Positions 17,900 to 25,632 of a DNA stretch of 36,080 nt are shown here, piece by piece. Made by a program: the position numbers and the translations under genes. Each line of letters opens with the position of its first letter. The stretch's first letter is position 1. This stretch comes from Acetatifactor muris (GTDB lineage: Bacteria; Bacillota; Clostridia; Lachnospirales; Lachnospiraceae): positions 1 through 36,080 of the forward strand of contig JAMPFR010000034.1 of assembly GCA_023664365.1 (NCBI GenBank). Direction: 5' to 3'. The notes beneath the pieces were generated by a model that was not told the origin of the DNA, did no database searches, and was given only the letters and a program-made list of their open reading frames with translations.

Positions 17900-18772
17900 A
17901 TGAGTAAATGGGAAAGAAAATTCGGTAAATATGCCATACCGAATCTGACATATATTTTAATCGGCTGTTATGTGGCCGGATACCTTTTGGAATGGCTGGC
18001 GCCTTCTGTTCTGGGGTATCTGATCCTGGATCCTTATGCAATTCTCCACGGGCAGATCTGGAGACTGGTGACATGGATCATTTCGCCGCCTTCTTCCTTT
18101 GATTTCTTTACGCTTATCATGCTGATGTTCTACCTGAGTCTGGGGACTACTCTGGAGAGGGTGTGGGGAACTTGGCAGTATAATGTATATATTTTTACGG
18201 GTATTCTGCTGACTGTTCTGGCAGGCTTTGTGTGCATGGGAGTGTTTTACCTGATTTATGGCGAATCGGCGTCCATAGTCTGTGCGCTTGGCGCGGGGCA
18301 GTTCAGCACATATTTTATCAACATGTCCATATTTCTTGCTTATGCGGCAACCTTTCCGAATGCAGAGGTGCTGCTGATGTTTGTGATTCCCATTAAGGTA
18401 AAATTCTTAGGGGTCATTTACGGCGTCATGCTGGTATACCAGATGGTGGAGTACTTCAGGGTGGGAAAATCCGGCTATGTCTGGTACTGGTTCGGCGTAG
18501 CGGCTATCGCCGCATCCCTTCTGAATTTTGTGATTTTCTGGCTGCGCTCCCGGAACCATATGCACCTGAATCCGAAGCAGGTCAAACGGAAGATGGAATT
18601 TAAGAGAGATATCAGGCGGAATCCGAACCCGAAGATTACAAAACACAAGTGCGCCATCTGCGGCAGGTCCGAGGAGGACGATCCCACGCTGGAATTCCGG
18701 TTCTGCTCCAAGTGCAACGGGAATTATGAGTACTGCCAGAATCATTTGTATACCCATCAGCACAGGACATAG
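17900..18772 (+). CDS. Rhomboid-like membrane protein with C-terminal zinc ribbon, probably not a protease
   Basis: A 290-residue protein. About six membrane segments occupy residues 14-215. The region G-Q-I-W-R-L-V-T-W (51-59) and G-T-T-L-E-R-V-W-G (82-90) match the first loop and second helix of rhomboid/derlin proteins. The catalytic G-x-S-G motif expected in the fourth helix is missing: the matching stretch around 130-140 reads A-L-G-A-G-Q-F-S-T. A loss of protease activity, as in derlins and iRhoms, is therefore inferred. A basic linker follows, then a cytoplasmic-looking zinc ribbon with Cys251, Cys254, Cys269 and Cys272 (plus Cys279 and His282). It is the first gene of a tight cluster, with only 12 bases to the sigma-like gene. 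Confidence 0.85.
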   Translation: MSKWERKFGKYAIPNLTYILIGCYVAGYLLEWLAPSVLGYLILDPYAILHGQIWRLVTWIISPPSSFDFFTLIMLMFYLSLGTTLERVWGTWQYNVYIFTGILLTVLAGFVCMGVFYLIYGESASIVCALGAGQFSTYFINMSIFLAYAATFPNAEVLLMFVIPIKVKFLGVIYGVMLVYQMVEYFRVGKSGYVWYWFGVAAIAASLLNFVIFWLRSRNHMHLNPKQVKRKMEFKRDIRRNPNPKITKHKCAICGRSEEDDPTLEFRFCSKCNGNYEYCQNHLYTHQHRT

Positions 18773-18784
18773 GAGGGAGGCGGC

Positions 18785-19552
18785 ATGAGCCAGAGCAGAG
18801 AAGTATTATTTGCCCGGACGCTGGAGGAAGTGCGGGCGAAGGCGCGGGAGCAGGGAAACTGCCTCAGTAAAGAGCAGGTCAGGGAAGCCTTTGCCGGGCA
18901 GCAGTTGGGGGAGGAACAGCTGCAGATGGTGTTTGACTATCTGGTGAAGCATAAGGTTGGCATCGGGCAGCCCGTGGATCCGGACGAGTATCTGACGGAT
19001 GAGGAGAGAAATTATCTTCAGAATTATATGGATGAAATTGCCGCGCTGCCCACATACAGCCGGGGAGAGCTGGAGGCTGTCACTCTGTCCGCTATGGCGG
19101 GGGAAGCGGAGGCGCAGCAGAAGCTGGTACACTGCTATCTGAAGGATGCCGTTGACATAGCCAGGCTTTACGCGGGCCAGGGAGTTTTTCTGGAGGATTT
19201 GATCGGAGAGGGAAATCTGGCTCTTACCATGGGAGTAAGTATGCTGGGCAGCCTGGAAAAGCCCTCCGAAGCGCCGGGAATGCTTGCCCGGCTGATGATG
19301 GATGCCATGGAGGATTACATCCGGGAGAATGCGGCAAACGAAAAGACGGACCGCAAGGTGGCGGACAAGGTGAACCTGGTGGCGGACAAGGCCGGAGAAC
19401 TGGCGGAGGCTCTTCACAGAAAGGTGACGCCGGAGGAACTGGCCCGGGAATCGGGGCTTTCCCTGAAATCAATTCTGGATGCCTGCCGGATGAGCGGGTA
19501 CAAAATCGAGGACATACAGTTGAGGTCGAGCCATGAATCAGACAGTTTATGA
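18785..19552 (+). CDS. Sigma-70-like protein lacking region 4
   Basis: A 255-residue protein. Residues about 8-60 resemble a sigma region 1.1-type helical domain. Residues 66-150 resemble regions 1.2 to 2.2, with K-L-V-H-C-Y-L-K-D-A-V (113-123) and D-L-I-G-E-G-N-L-A-L (138-147), close to the canonical D-L-I-Q-E-G core-binding helix. The aromatic melting region (2.3) and -10 recognition helix (2.4) are weak: no Y-A-x-W-W-I motif. Residues 213-246 resemble region 3 (T-P-E-E-L-A-R-E-S-G-L-S). The protein ends without region 4. It may bind core RNA polymerase without recognising a normal promoter; this is inference. AGGAGGGAGG precedes the start. The gene overlaps the next by 20 bases. Confidence 0.8.
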   Translation: MSQSREVLFARTLEEVRAKAREQGNCLSKEQVREAFAGQQLGEEQLQMVFDYLVKHKVGIGQPVDPDEYLTDEERNYLQNYMDEIAALPTYSRGELEAVTLSAMAGEAEAQQKLVHCYLKDAVDIARLYAGQGVFLEDLIGEGNLALTMGVSMLGSLEKPSEAPGMLARLMMDAMEDYIRENAANEKTDRKVADKVNLVADKAGELAEALHRKVTPEELARESGLSLKSILDACRMSGYKIEDIQLRSSHESDSL

Positions 19553-19952
19553 GGATTATAAATACAGCATGCAGGATGTGAGCCGCCTTTATGTAGGGTG
19601 TAAGTATACCTTTGGGGAGCTGCTGGAGGCGGAGGATGTGCTGTTTAAATTCCGGATGCTGGTGCAAAAATATATTTTGCCTGAGGCGGACAGCGAGGAC
19701 ACGCTGGAGAGCCATCTGTATTATCTGGAGCCGTCAGGATTCCCGGTGAAGCTTTATCGGCAGATGAAGGCCCGGATCAAGGTCAATGTCATCGAAGAGA
19801 GGAAAAGTCCTTTTGGAAAAAAGAAAAGAGAATATGTGACAAAACAGCTGGCTATAGAGCAGCTTACGGGGATGACAAAGGAAGAGAAGGAGGCCTGCGG
19901 GCTTGTCATTCAGGAGCTTTCCGTGAGCAAGCTTGCTCTGGTGGGGCTGTAA
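19533..19952 (+). CDS. Small protein of unknown function, coupled to the sigma-like gene
   Basis: A 139-residue protein with no recognised domain, signal or membrane helix. It looks compact and mixed helix/strand. Residues 1-85 are rich in Tyr, Leu and acidic residues; residues 86-105 are a basic stretch with K-K-K-R-E-Y; the tail 105-139 is helical with two hydrophobic strands. The ATG lies 20 bases inside the end of the sigma-like gene with only a weak GAGG upstream, so translation is probably coupled. The tight overlap suggests a joint function with the sigma-like protein, for example as a partner; this is not shown by the sequence. The M16C peptidase gene starts 23 bases downstream. Confidence 0.8.
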   Translation: MNQTVYEDYKYSMQDVSRLYVGCKYTFGELLEAEDVLFKFRMLVQKYILPEADSEDTLESHLYYLEPSGFPVKLYRQMKARIKVNVIEERKSPFGKKKREYVTKQLAIEQLTGMTKEEKEACGLVIQELSVSKLALVGL

Positions 19953-19975
19953 ATAATAAATGAAGGAGAAGAAAG

Positions 19976-22891
19976 ATGAGAGTAGAAGATTTAACCGCTT
20001 ACGAGGTATTGGAAAGGAGGGAGATAAAGGACATTGACAGCGTGACTTATCTCTGTCGGCATAAGAAGACCGGAGCCAGGGTGGCGCTGGTTTCCAACAA
20101 TGACGACAATAAGGTGTTTTATATAGGCTTCCGTACTACGCCTAAGGATTCCACAGGTGTTGCGCATATTACGGAACATTCCGTGCTCTGCGGCTCCAGA
20201 GATTTTCCGGTAAAGGATCCTTTTGTGGAGCTGGTGAAGGGTTCCCTGAATACTTTTCTGAATGCCATGACTTATGCGGACAAGACGGTGTATCCCGTGG
20301 CAAGCTGCAATGACAAGGACTTCCAGAACCTGATGCATGTTTATCTGGACGCGGTATTTTATCCCAATACCTATCAGAATGAGGCAATCTTCCGGCAGGA
20401 GGGCTGGCATTATGAACTGAACGATCAGGGAGAGCTGATATACAACGGCGTGGTATACAATGAGATGAAGGGAGCCTTCTCCAATCCTGACAGTATACTG
20501 TGGCGGGAGGTATCCACAGCGCTGTATCCCCACACCACCTATGGGGTGGAGTCCGGCGGCGATCCGGAAAACATTCCGGATCTGACCTACGAGCAGTTCC
20601 TGGAGTTCCACAGAACCTATTATCATCCCTCCAACAGCTATATTTACCTTTACGGTGATATGGATATGGCGGAGAAGCTGGCCTATATTGACGAGCAGTA
20701 TCTGTCAAAGTTTGACTATCTGAAGGTGGATTCCGAAATTGCGGAGGAGCCTGTTTTTAAGGAGCCGGTCCGCCATGTAAAGGAAATCCCCTTGAGCAGC
20801 GGGGAAGATCCGGCGGAAAATACCTATCTGGCACAGTGCTTCTCGGCGGGAGACTGTCTGGACAGGGAGCTTGTGATTGCCATGAAGGTGCTGGACTTTG
20901 CGCTCTGTACCGTTCCCGGAGCGCCCTTAAAGCAGGCGCTGATTAACAGAGGGATAGGCAAGGACGTATACAGCGTGTATGACAACGGCGTCAAGCAGCC
21001 CTATTTCGGCGTGGTGGCAAAGGGAACCTCCGCGGCGAAGGAAGAAGAGTTCCGGAGTGTCATCCGGGAGGTGCTGGAGGGCATTGTAAAGAACGGTTTT
21101 GACGAGAAAGCCCTGCTTTCCGCCATTAATCATTTTGAATTTAAGTATCGGGAGGCGGATTTCGGAACTACGCCCAAGGGATTGATGTATGGTCTGCAGA
21201 TGTTGGACAGCTGGCTGTATGATGATGAAAAGCCCTTTATCCACATTGAGGCAAATGAAACCTATAAGGCGCTGAGAAAGAAAGCGAAGGAGGGATATTT
21301 TGAGCAGATTATCCGGAAGTATATCCTGGAGAATCCTCATTCTGCCACGGTCATCCTTCTGCCTGAGGAGGGGCTTGCCGCAAAGCAGGAAGCGGCTCTG
21401 AAGGAAAAGCTGGCGAAGATAAGGAAGAGCATGAGCGAGCAGGAGCTTGCGGATGTGCGCACCATGATGGACAGGCTGAATACATTCCGGGAAACGCCGG
21501 ATGCGCCGGAAGATATAGCAAAGATTCCTCTGTTAAGCAGGGAAGATTTGAAGCGTCAGGCAGCGCCTGTTTATAATCAGGAGAAAAAGCTGGGTGACAC
21601 GCTTGCGCTGCACCATGAAATTTTTACCAACGGCATCGGTTATTTCCGGCTGATATTTAAGATAAAGGACATACCGGAGGCGTATTTCCCCTATTTGGGT
21701 CTGTTGAAAAACGTATTTTTCAATATGAACACGGCAAACCACACTTATGGGGATCTGTGCAGTGAGGTTAATCTGGTAACAGGTGAAATTTTTGTGGCCC
21801 AGAACAATTACGGGAGCGCAGAGAATGACGGCAGATATACCATGACAATGGAGGTCTGCACCAAGGCGTTGTACGAGAATCTGCCCAGGGCCATAGAGCT
21901 TATGGAGGAGCTGATCCTGACTACGGACTTTACGGATGCAAAGAGGCTTAAGGAAATTCTTGCCGAGAACAATTCCAAGTTCCGTGAATATGTAAACCAG
22001 GCAGGGCATGGAGTGGCAATTTCCAGGGCTCTTTCCTACGGCAGCGTCAAGGATGCGGTGGAAGAGGCGGTGAGCGGTGTAGATCAGTACCGCCTGACCT
22101 GTGAGCTGGAAGGAAAGTTTGAGGAGAAGAAAGCGGAACTGATTGAGAAGCTTCAGACTCTCTGCAAGATGATATTCCGTCCCGAAAACCTGATGATTGA
22201 CTTTACGGGTGAAGCCGCTGCCTTAGAGAAGCTGGAAGGGCCCGTGGCGGCTCTGAAGGCAAAGCTGTATACCTGTGAAGTGGAAAAGGCGGCTTATGCC
22301 CCTGTGCCTGTAAAGAAGAACGAGGGCTTTACCACCCCCGGCCAGGTGGATTATGTGTGCCGGGCGGGGAATTTCCGCAAAGCGGGTCTTCCCTATACAG
22401 GGGCGTTAAACGTGCTGCGCGTCATGATGGGCTATGAATATCTGTGGGTCAATGTCCGGGTCAAGGGAGGCGCTTACGGCTGCTTCTGCGGATTTGGCAG
22501 AGACGGCGGCGGTTATTTCTGTTCTTACCGCGATCCGAATCTGGGACAGACTGTGGATGTGTTTGAAAAGGCGGCAGATTTTATTGCAGGCTATGAGGCG
22601 GATGAGCGGACCATGACCCAGTATATCATCGGTGCAATCAGTGAACTGGATACCCCTCTTACCGCGGCAGGCAAGGGACTTCGTTCCAAGCAGTATTATT
22701 TTACCGGAATTACGCCGGAAATGCTGCAGAAATCCAGGGATGAGCTGCTGGATGCGGCGCCGGAGGACATACGGGAGCTTTCAAAGTATGTCAGAGCATT
22801 TATGGATGATGAGTTCCTGTGCGTCGTGGGCAATGAGCAGCAGATTACGGCAGAGAAAGAAAGATTTGCGAAGGTGGAGAGCCTGTTGTAA
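19976..22891 (+). CDS. M16C-family zinc metallopeptidase (presequence-protease/insulinase type)
   Basis: A 971-residue single-chain peptidase, normal length for the M16C group. The inverted zinc motif H64-I-T-E67-H68 and the downstream zinc ligand Glu163 in Y-N-E-M-K-G-A-F-S are both present, so the first half is catalytically competent. The second half (about 530-971) is the degenerate partner domain, with the R/Y substrate-site region near N-V-R-V-K-G-G-A-Y-G (about 826-835). There is no signal peptide, so it likely degrades peptides in the cytoplasm. A strong AAGGAG lies ten bases upstream. It is the last gene of the cluster that starts with the rhomboid-like protein, and a terminator follows. 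Confidence 0.93.
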   Translation: MRVEDLTAYEVLERREIKDIDSVTYLCRHKKTGARVALVSNNDDNKVFYIGFRTTPKDSTGVAHITEHSVLCGSRDFPVKDPFVELVKGSLNTFLNAMTYADKTVYPVASCNDKDFQNLMHVYLDAVFYPNTYQNEAIFRQEGWHYELNDQGELIYNGVVYNEMKGAFSNPDSILWREVSTALYPHTTYGVESGGDPENIPDLTYEQFLEFHRTYYHPSNSYIYLYGDMDMAEKLAYIDEQYLSKFDYLKVDSEIAEEPVFKEPVRHVKEIPLSSGEDPAENTYLAQCFSAGDCLDRELVIAMKVLDFALCTVPGAPLKQALINRGIGKDVYSVYDNGVKQPYFGVVAKGTSAAKEEEFRSVIREVLEGIVKNGFDEKALLSAINHFEFKYREADFGTTPKGLMYGLQMLDSWLYDDEKPFIHIEANETYKALRKKAKEGYFEQIIRKYILENPHSATVILLPEEGLAAKQEAALKEKLAKIRKSMSEQELADVRTMMDRLNTFRETPDAPEDIAKIPLLSREDLKRQAAPVYNQEKKLGDTLALHHEIFTNGIGYFRLIFKIKDIPEAYFPYLGLLKNVFFNMNTANHTYGDLCSEVNLVTGEIFVAQNNYGSAENDGRYTMTMEVCTKALYENLPRAIELMEELILTTDFTDAKRLKEILAENNSKFREYVNQAGHGVAISRALSYGSVKDAVEEAVSGVDQYRLTCELEGKFEEKKAELIEKLQTLCKMIFRPENLMIDFTGEAAALEKLEGPVAALKAKLYTCEVEKAAYAPVPVKKNEGFTTPGQVDYVCRAGNFRKAGLPYTGALNVLRVMMGYEYLWVNVRVKGGAYGCFCGFGRDGGGYFCSYRDPNLGQTVDVFEKAADFIAGYEADERTMTQYIIGAISELDTPLTAAGKGLRSKQYYFTGITPEMLQKSRDELLDAAPEDIRELSKYVRAFMDDEFLCVVGNEQQITAEKERFAKVESLL

Positions 22892-22921
22892 GTCATACCT
22901 CAAAAATGTCATAGGCGGAAA

Positions 22922-22968
22922 CATCCGGCCGGTGTCAGGTTTAAAAAAGGCATCGGCCGGATGCTTTT
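22922..22968 (+). terminator. Rho-independent terminator after the M16C peptidase gene
   Basis: A perfect 10-bp stem, CATCCGGCCG (22922-22931) with CGGCCGGATG (22954-22963), closes a 22-base loop, followed by CTTTT. Between this and the next gene lie only a promoter and AT-rich sequence. Confidence 0.8.
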
Positions 22969-23037
22969 GCCGGTGCGCCTATTCAGGAAAAATGAGAAAA
23001 TGCAGCCGACGCAATATTATTTTTATATAAAATATAC

Positions 23038-23066
23038 TTGACATTTTCCCTCTGTAAGCATAGAAT
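23038..23066 (+). promoter_or_regulatory. Strong promoter upstream of the repeat coiled-coil gene
   Basis: -35 TTGACA (23038-23043, perfect consensus), 17-base spacer, -10 TAGAAT (23061-23066). The leader of about 110 bases to the ATG at 23186 contains no obvious structure. It may also read through into era. Confidence 0.8.
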
Positions 23067-23185
23067 TAATTTAGAAAGAAATAAAAACGAAATAACGATA
23101 ATTCTGACAATATGTCCGGAAGTCAAACAGCCTTCACATGGAAGAGGATTGTTGTTTTGCGTTTAACAGAAAGGGGGGAATGCGG

Positions 23186-23740
23186 ATGTCAGATAATGAG
23201 TTGTTGCTGGCAATTTCCAATATGATGGACAGAAAGCTGAAGCCGATACACACTGACATCAGGGAACTGCAGGAGGACATGGCTGAAGTGAAGGCCGACG
23301 TGGCAGAGCTGAAAACTGATGTCAGGGAACTGCAGGAGGACATGGCTGAAGTGAAGGCCGACGTGGCAGAGTTGAAAACTGACGTCAGAGAACTGCAGGA
23401 AGATGTCGGAGAATTGCAGGAGAACGTCGGTAAGTTACAGGTCAATGTCAGAGAACTGCAGGAAGATGTCGGAGAATTGCAGGAGAACGTCGGTAAGTTA
23501 CAGTTCAATGTCAGAGATATGCAGGTTACGGTCGGAAATATACAGACCGGCATGAAGAAAATGCAGATTCAGATGGAGACGGACTTTTCACCGCGGCTGC
23601 AGAATATCGAATCCTGTTACCTGTCTACTTATCAGCGCTATTCTAAAGGTACGGAACAAATTGATTCTATGCAGATGGACATTGATGTCCTGAAATCTAC
23701 GGTGATTGAACATTCTGAGAAACTTCAAAGAATTTCCTGA
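23186..23740 (+). CDS. Repeat-built coiled-coil protein, unknown function
   Basis: A 184-residue protein. The ATG at 23186 is preferred because AAGGGGGG (about 23171-23178) lies seven bases upstream; ATG 23180 is too close and 23138 has no binding site. Residues 24-107 are four copies of a 21-residue unit, roughly DVRELQEDxxELxxxVxxLQ, and a fifth divergent copy follows to about 128. Twenty-one residues equal three heptads, so the repeat keeps the coiled-coil register. The N-terminus (1-23) and C-terminus (about 130-184) are also helical. There is no signal peptide or membrane helix. A rod-like oligomeric protein is predicted; no partner or function is evident. It precedes era by 67 bases. 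Confidence 0.82.
   Translation: MSDNELLLAISNMMDRKLKPIHTDIRELQEDMAEVKADVAELKTDVRELQEDMAEVKADVAELKTDVRELQEDVGELQENVGKLQVNVRELQEDVGELQENVGKLQFNVRDMQVTVGNIQTGMKKMQIQMETDFSPRLQNIESCYLSTYQRYSKGTEQIDSMQMDIDVLKSTVIEHSEKLQRIS
23255..23506 (+). repeat. Four tandem 63-bp coding repeats
   Basis: Units lie at 23255-23317, 23318-23380, 23381-23443 and 23444-23506. Units 1 and 2 differ at three bases, and units 3 and 4 differ at three bases, while the pairs differ much more from each other. This points to an old duplication followed by two recent ones. All are in frame inside the coiled-coil gene. Confidence 0.9.
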
Positions 23741-23807
23741 ATAACAGTTGTAATCTGACATGTGGAGGCTGTTTGACTTTCAAGATATATCTGTAAGGGA
23801 GAAACCA

Positions 23808-24713
23808 ATGAACGAGAATTGTTCTTTTAAAGCGGGATTTGTAACTTTAATCGGAAGGCCCAATGTGGGAAAGTCCACATTGATGAACCGGCTTATCGGG
23901 CAAAAGATAGCCATTACCTCCAGTAAGCCCCAGACTACCAGAAACCGTATTCAGACGGTACTTACCAGAACGGAAGGGCAGATTGTGTTTTTAGATACCC
24001 CCGGCATACATAAATCAAAGAATAAACTGGGAGATTATATGGTGAATGTGGCGGAACGCACCCTGGAGGAGGTGGATGTGGTGCTCTGGCTGGTGGAGCC
24101 TACCAATTATATCGGCGCAGGGGAGCGCCATATCATAGAACAGCTGAAAAAAACAAGAACACCCGTTATTTTGGTTATCAATAAGACGGATACCATAAAA
24201 AAAGAAGATATATTTTCTTTTATCGATACCTATCGCAAAGAAATGGATTTTCAGGAAATCGTGCCGGTTTCCGCACTGAAGGGGAACAACACGGAGGAAC
24301 TGGTACGGTGTATTTTCCAATATCTTCCCTATGGACAGGCGTTTTATGACGAAGATACCATTACAGATCAGCCCATGCGGCAGATTGTGGCGGAACTGGT
24401 TCGAGAGAAGGCCCTGCGCCTGCTGCAGGAGGAAATTCCCCACGGTGTGGCTGTGATTGTGGAAAGCATGAAGGAAAGAGGAAAAATATGCCACATTGAA
24501 GCTACCATCGTGTGTGAAAGAGAGTCCCACAAGGGGATTATTATCGGAAAAGGCGGCGCCATGCTTAAAAAAATCGGTTCCGCCGCAAGGCCGGAAATCG
24601 AAGAACTGCTGGAAATGCAGGTCAATCTGCAGCTTTGGGTAAAGGTGAAAAAGGACTGGCGGGACAGTGATTATCTTCTGAAAAATTTTGGATATAATCC
24701 GAAGGGAGATTAA
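23808..24713 (+). CDS. era: GTPase Era, 16S rRNA maturation factor
   Basis: A 301-residue protein, standard length for Era. It binds the 3' end of 16S rRNA during 30S assembly. GTPase motifs are G-R-P-N-V-G-K-S (16-23, P-loop), D-T-P-G (63-66), N-K-T-D (125-128) and S-A-L-K near 160. A C-terminal KH domain follows, with G-I-I-I-G-K-G-G at 243-250. The start at 23808 is chosen from AAGGGAG about seven bases upstream and from the usual Era N-terminus; an in-frame ATG at 23760 would add 16 unrelated residues. The neighbouring yqzL-like gene and recO form the usual Firmicutes order. Confidence 0.97.
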   Translation: MNENCSFKAGFVTLIGRPNVGKSTLMNRLIGQKIAITSSKPQTTRNRIQTVLTRTEGQIVFLDTPGIHKSKNKLGDYMVNVAERTLEEVDVVLWLVEPTNYIGAGERHIIEQLKKTRTPVILVINKTDTIKKEDIFSFIDTYRKEMDFQEIVPVSALKGNNTEELVRCIFQYLPYGQAFYDEDTITDQPMRQIVAELVREKALRLLQEEIPHGVAVIVESMKERGKICHIEATIVCERESHKGIIIGKGGAMLKKIGSAARPEIEELLEMQVNLQLWVKVKKDWRDSDYLLKNFGYNPKGD

Positions 24714-24792
24714 GGAATAGAAAAGGTGAAATCTGCAAATTCTACTTATCAGGCATGATGCCTTCATACAAATGGAATCGGGGGATATGCAG

Positions 24793-25011
24793 ATGAACAT
24801 GGAATACTGGAAGCGGTTTGAAAACAGCGGGAAGATAGAAGACTATCTGTCATTTGTCTCCGCCGGGAGGAGCGGGGAAAGCACAGGACAGAACGCATCG
24901 GGAGAAGCCTTGTATGCAGGAATATATCATAGTGACGGGAATCATTTTAAAACAGTCTCCCGTGGGGGAGTACGACAGACATATCAGCCTTTTGACCAGG
25001 GAGAGGGGTAA
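24793..25011 (+). CDS. yqzL: YqzL-like small protein, overlapping the start of recO
   Basis: A 72-residue reading frame. Residues 4-19 (Y-W-K-R-F-E-N-S-G-K-I-E-D-Y-L-S) match the pattern of Bacillus YqzL, W-x-x-F-x-x-[ST]-G-x-[IV]-x-x-Y-L, and the gene lies between era and recO exactly as yqzL does. GGGGG at 24780-24784 favours the ATG at 24793; in-frame ATGs at 24772, 24787 and 24799 are alternatives. The frame continues 98 bases into recO in another frame, so the last 32 or so residues are encoded over recO codons. The family function is unknown. Homology rests on a short motif plus synteny. Confidence 0.65.
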   Translation: MNMEYWKRFENSGKIEDYLSFVSAGRSGESTGQNASGEALYAGIYHSDGNHFKTVSRGGVRQTYQPFDQGEG

Positions 25012-25564
25012 AATCTCCGCGTTTGCCAGAGGCGCCCGGCGTCCGGGCAATAAGCTGGCGGCGGCAGCGGCGCCCTTTTCCTTTGGCCGATTTAAGCTTT
25101 ATGAGGGGAAGAATTCCTACACCCTTGCAGAGGCGGACATTCAGAATTATTTTGAGAAGCTTCGAACAGATTACGAGGGCGCCTGTTACGGTATGTATTT
25201 TGCCGAGGTGGCGGATTATTATACCAGAGAAAATAATGACGAGAGGGAAATGCTGAAATTGCTTTATCAGTCGCTGCGGGCGCTCTGCGCGGAGAGCCTG
25301 CCCAACCCTCTGGTGCAGTGCGTTTTCGAGTGTAAGGCAATCGCGGTCAACGGGGAATTTCCGGGGCCTCCCGCTGACAGGCAGCTGGAGAAATCTACCA
25401 TATACGCCCTGCAATACATAGCGGCAAGCCCGGTGGAAAAGCTGTATACCTTTGCCGTGACAGATTCCGTTCTGGCGGAGCTCAGGCAGGTAGCCGGGGA
25501 ATATATGAAAAAATTTACGGGACATGCGTTTAAAAGTCTGGAGGTTCTGCAAACTCTCTGTTGA
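24914..25564 (+). CDS. recO: DNA repair protein RecO
   Basis: A 216-residue protein that loads RecA onto SSB-coated single-stranded DNA in the RecFOR pathway and anneals strands. The N-terminus has the OB-fold pattern: V-T-G-I-I-L-K, G-E-Y-D-R, then L-T-R-E-R-G-K-I-S-A-F-A-R-G-A-R-R (about 29-45) and F-x-L-Y-E-G. The C-terminal helical domain contains L-P-N-P-L-V-Q-C-V-F-E-C-K near 135-147. A full four-cysteine zinc site is not seen. The start at 24914 follows GGGAGAAG; upstream in-frame extension has no family support. The gene follows era and overlaps the yqzL-like frame. Its stop overlaps the -35 region of the lipoprotein promoter. Confidence 0.93.
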   Translation: MQEYIIVTGIILKQSPVGEYDRHISLLTRERGKISAFARGARRPGNKLAAAAAPFSFGRFKLYEGKNSYTLAEADIQNYFEKLRTDYEGACYGMYFAEVADYYTRENNDEREMLKLLYQSLRALCAESLPNPLVQCVFECKAIAVNGEFPGPPADRQLEKSTIYALQYIAASPVEKLYTFAVTDSVLAELRQVAGEYMKKFTGHAFKSLEVLQTLC

Positions 25565-25589
25565 AAAAGAAGCAGGTTTTTGATACAAT
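25561..25589 (+). promoter_or_regulatory. Promoter of the lipoprotein gene, overlapping the recO stop
   Basis: -35 TTGAAA (25561-25566), 17-base spacer, -10 TACAAT (25584-25589). It lies about 44 bases upstream of the lipoprotein ATG and may also drive glyQS. Confidence 0.65.
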
Positions 25590-25632
25590 TAATACCTGAT
25601 TTATTGAACTATGTTGATTGAGGAGTTTTGGG

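Noticed and set aside
22632-23030. 132-codon + frame over the end of the M16C gene and its terminator
   Set aside because: Out of frame with the peptidase, crosses the terminator hairpin and shows no ribosome binding site.
23138-23185. Upstream start for the repeat coiled-coil gene
   Set aside because: No ribosome binding site at 23138; the run AAGGGGGG lies after it and fits the ATG at 23186.
23255-23506. CRISPR-like array
   Set aside because: The repeats are contiguous, in frame and coding, with no spacers.
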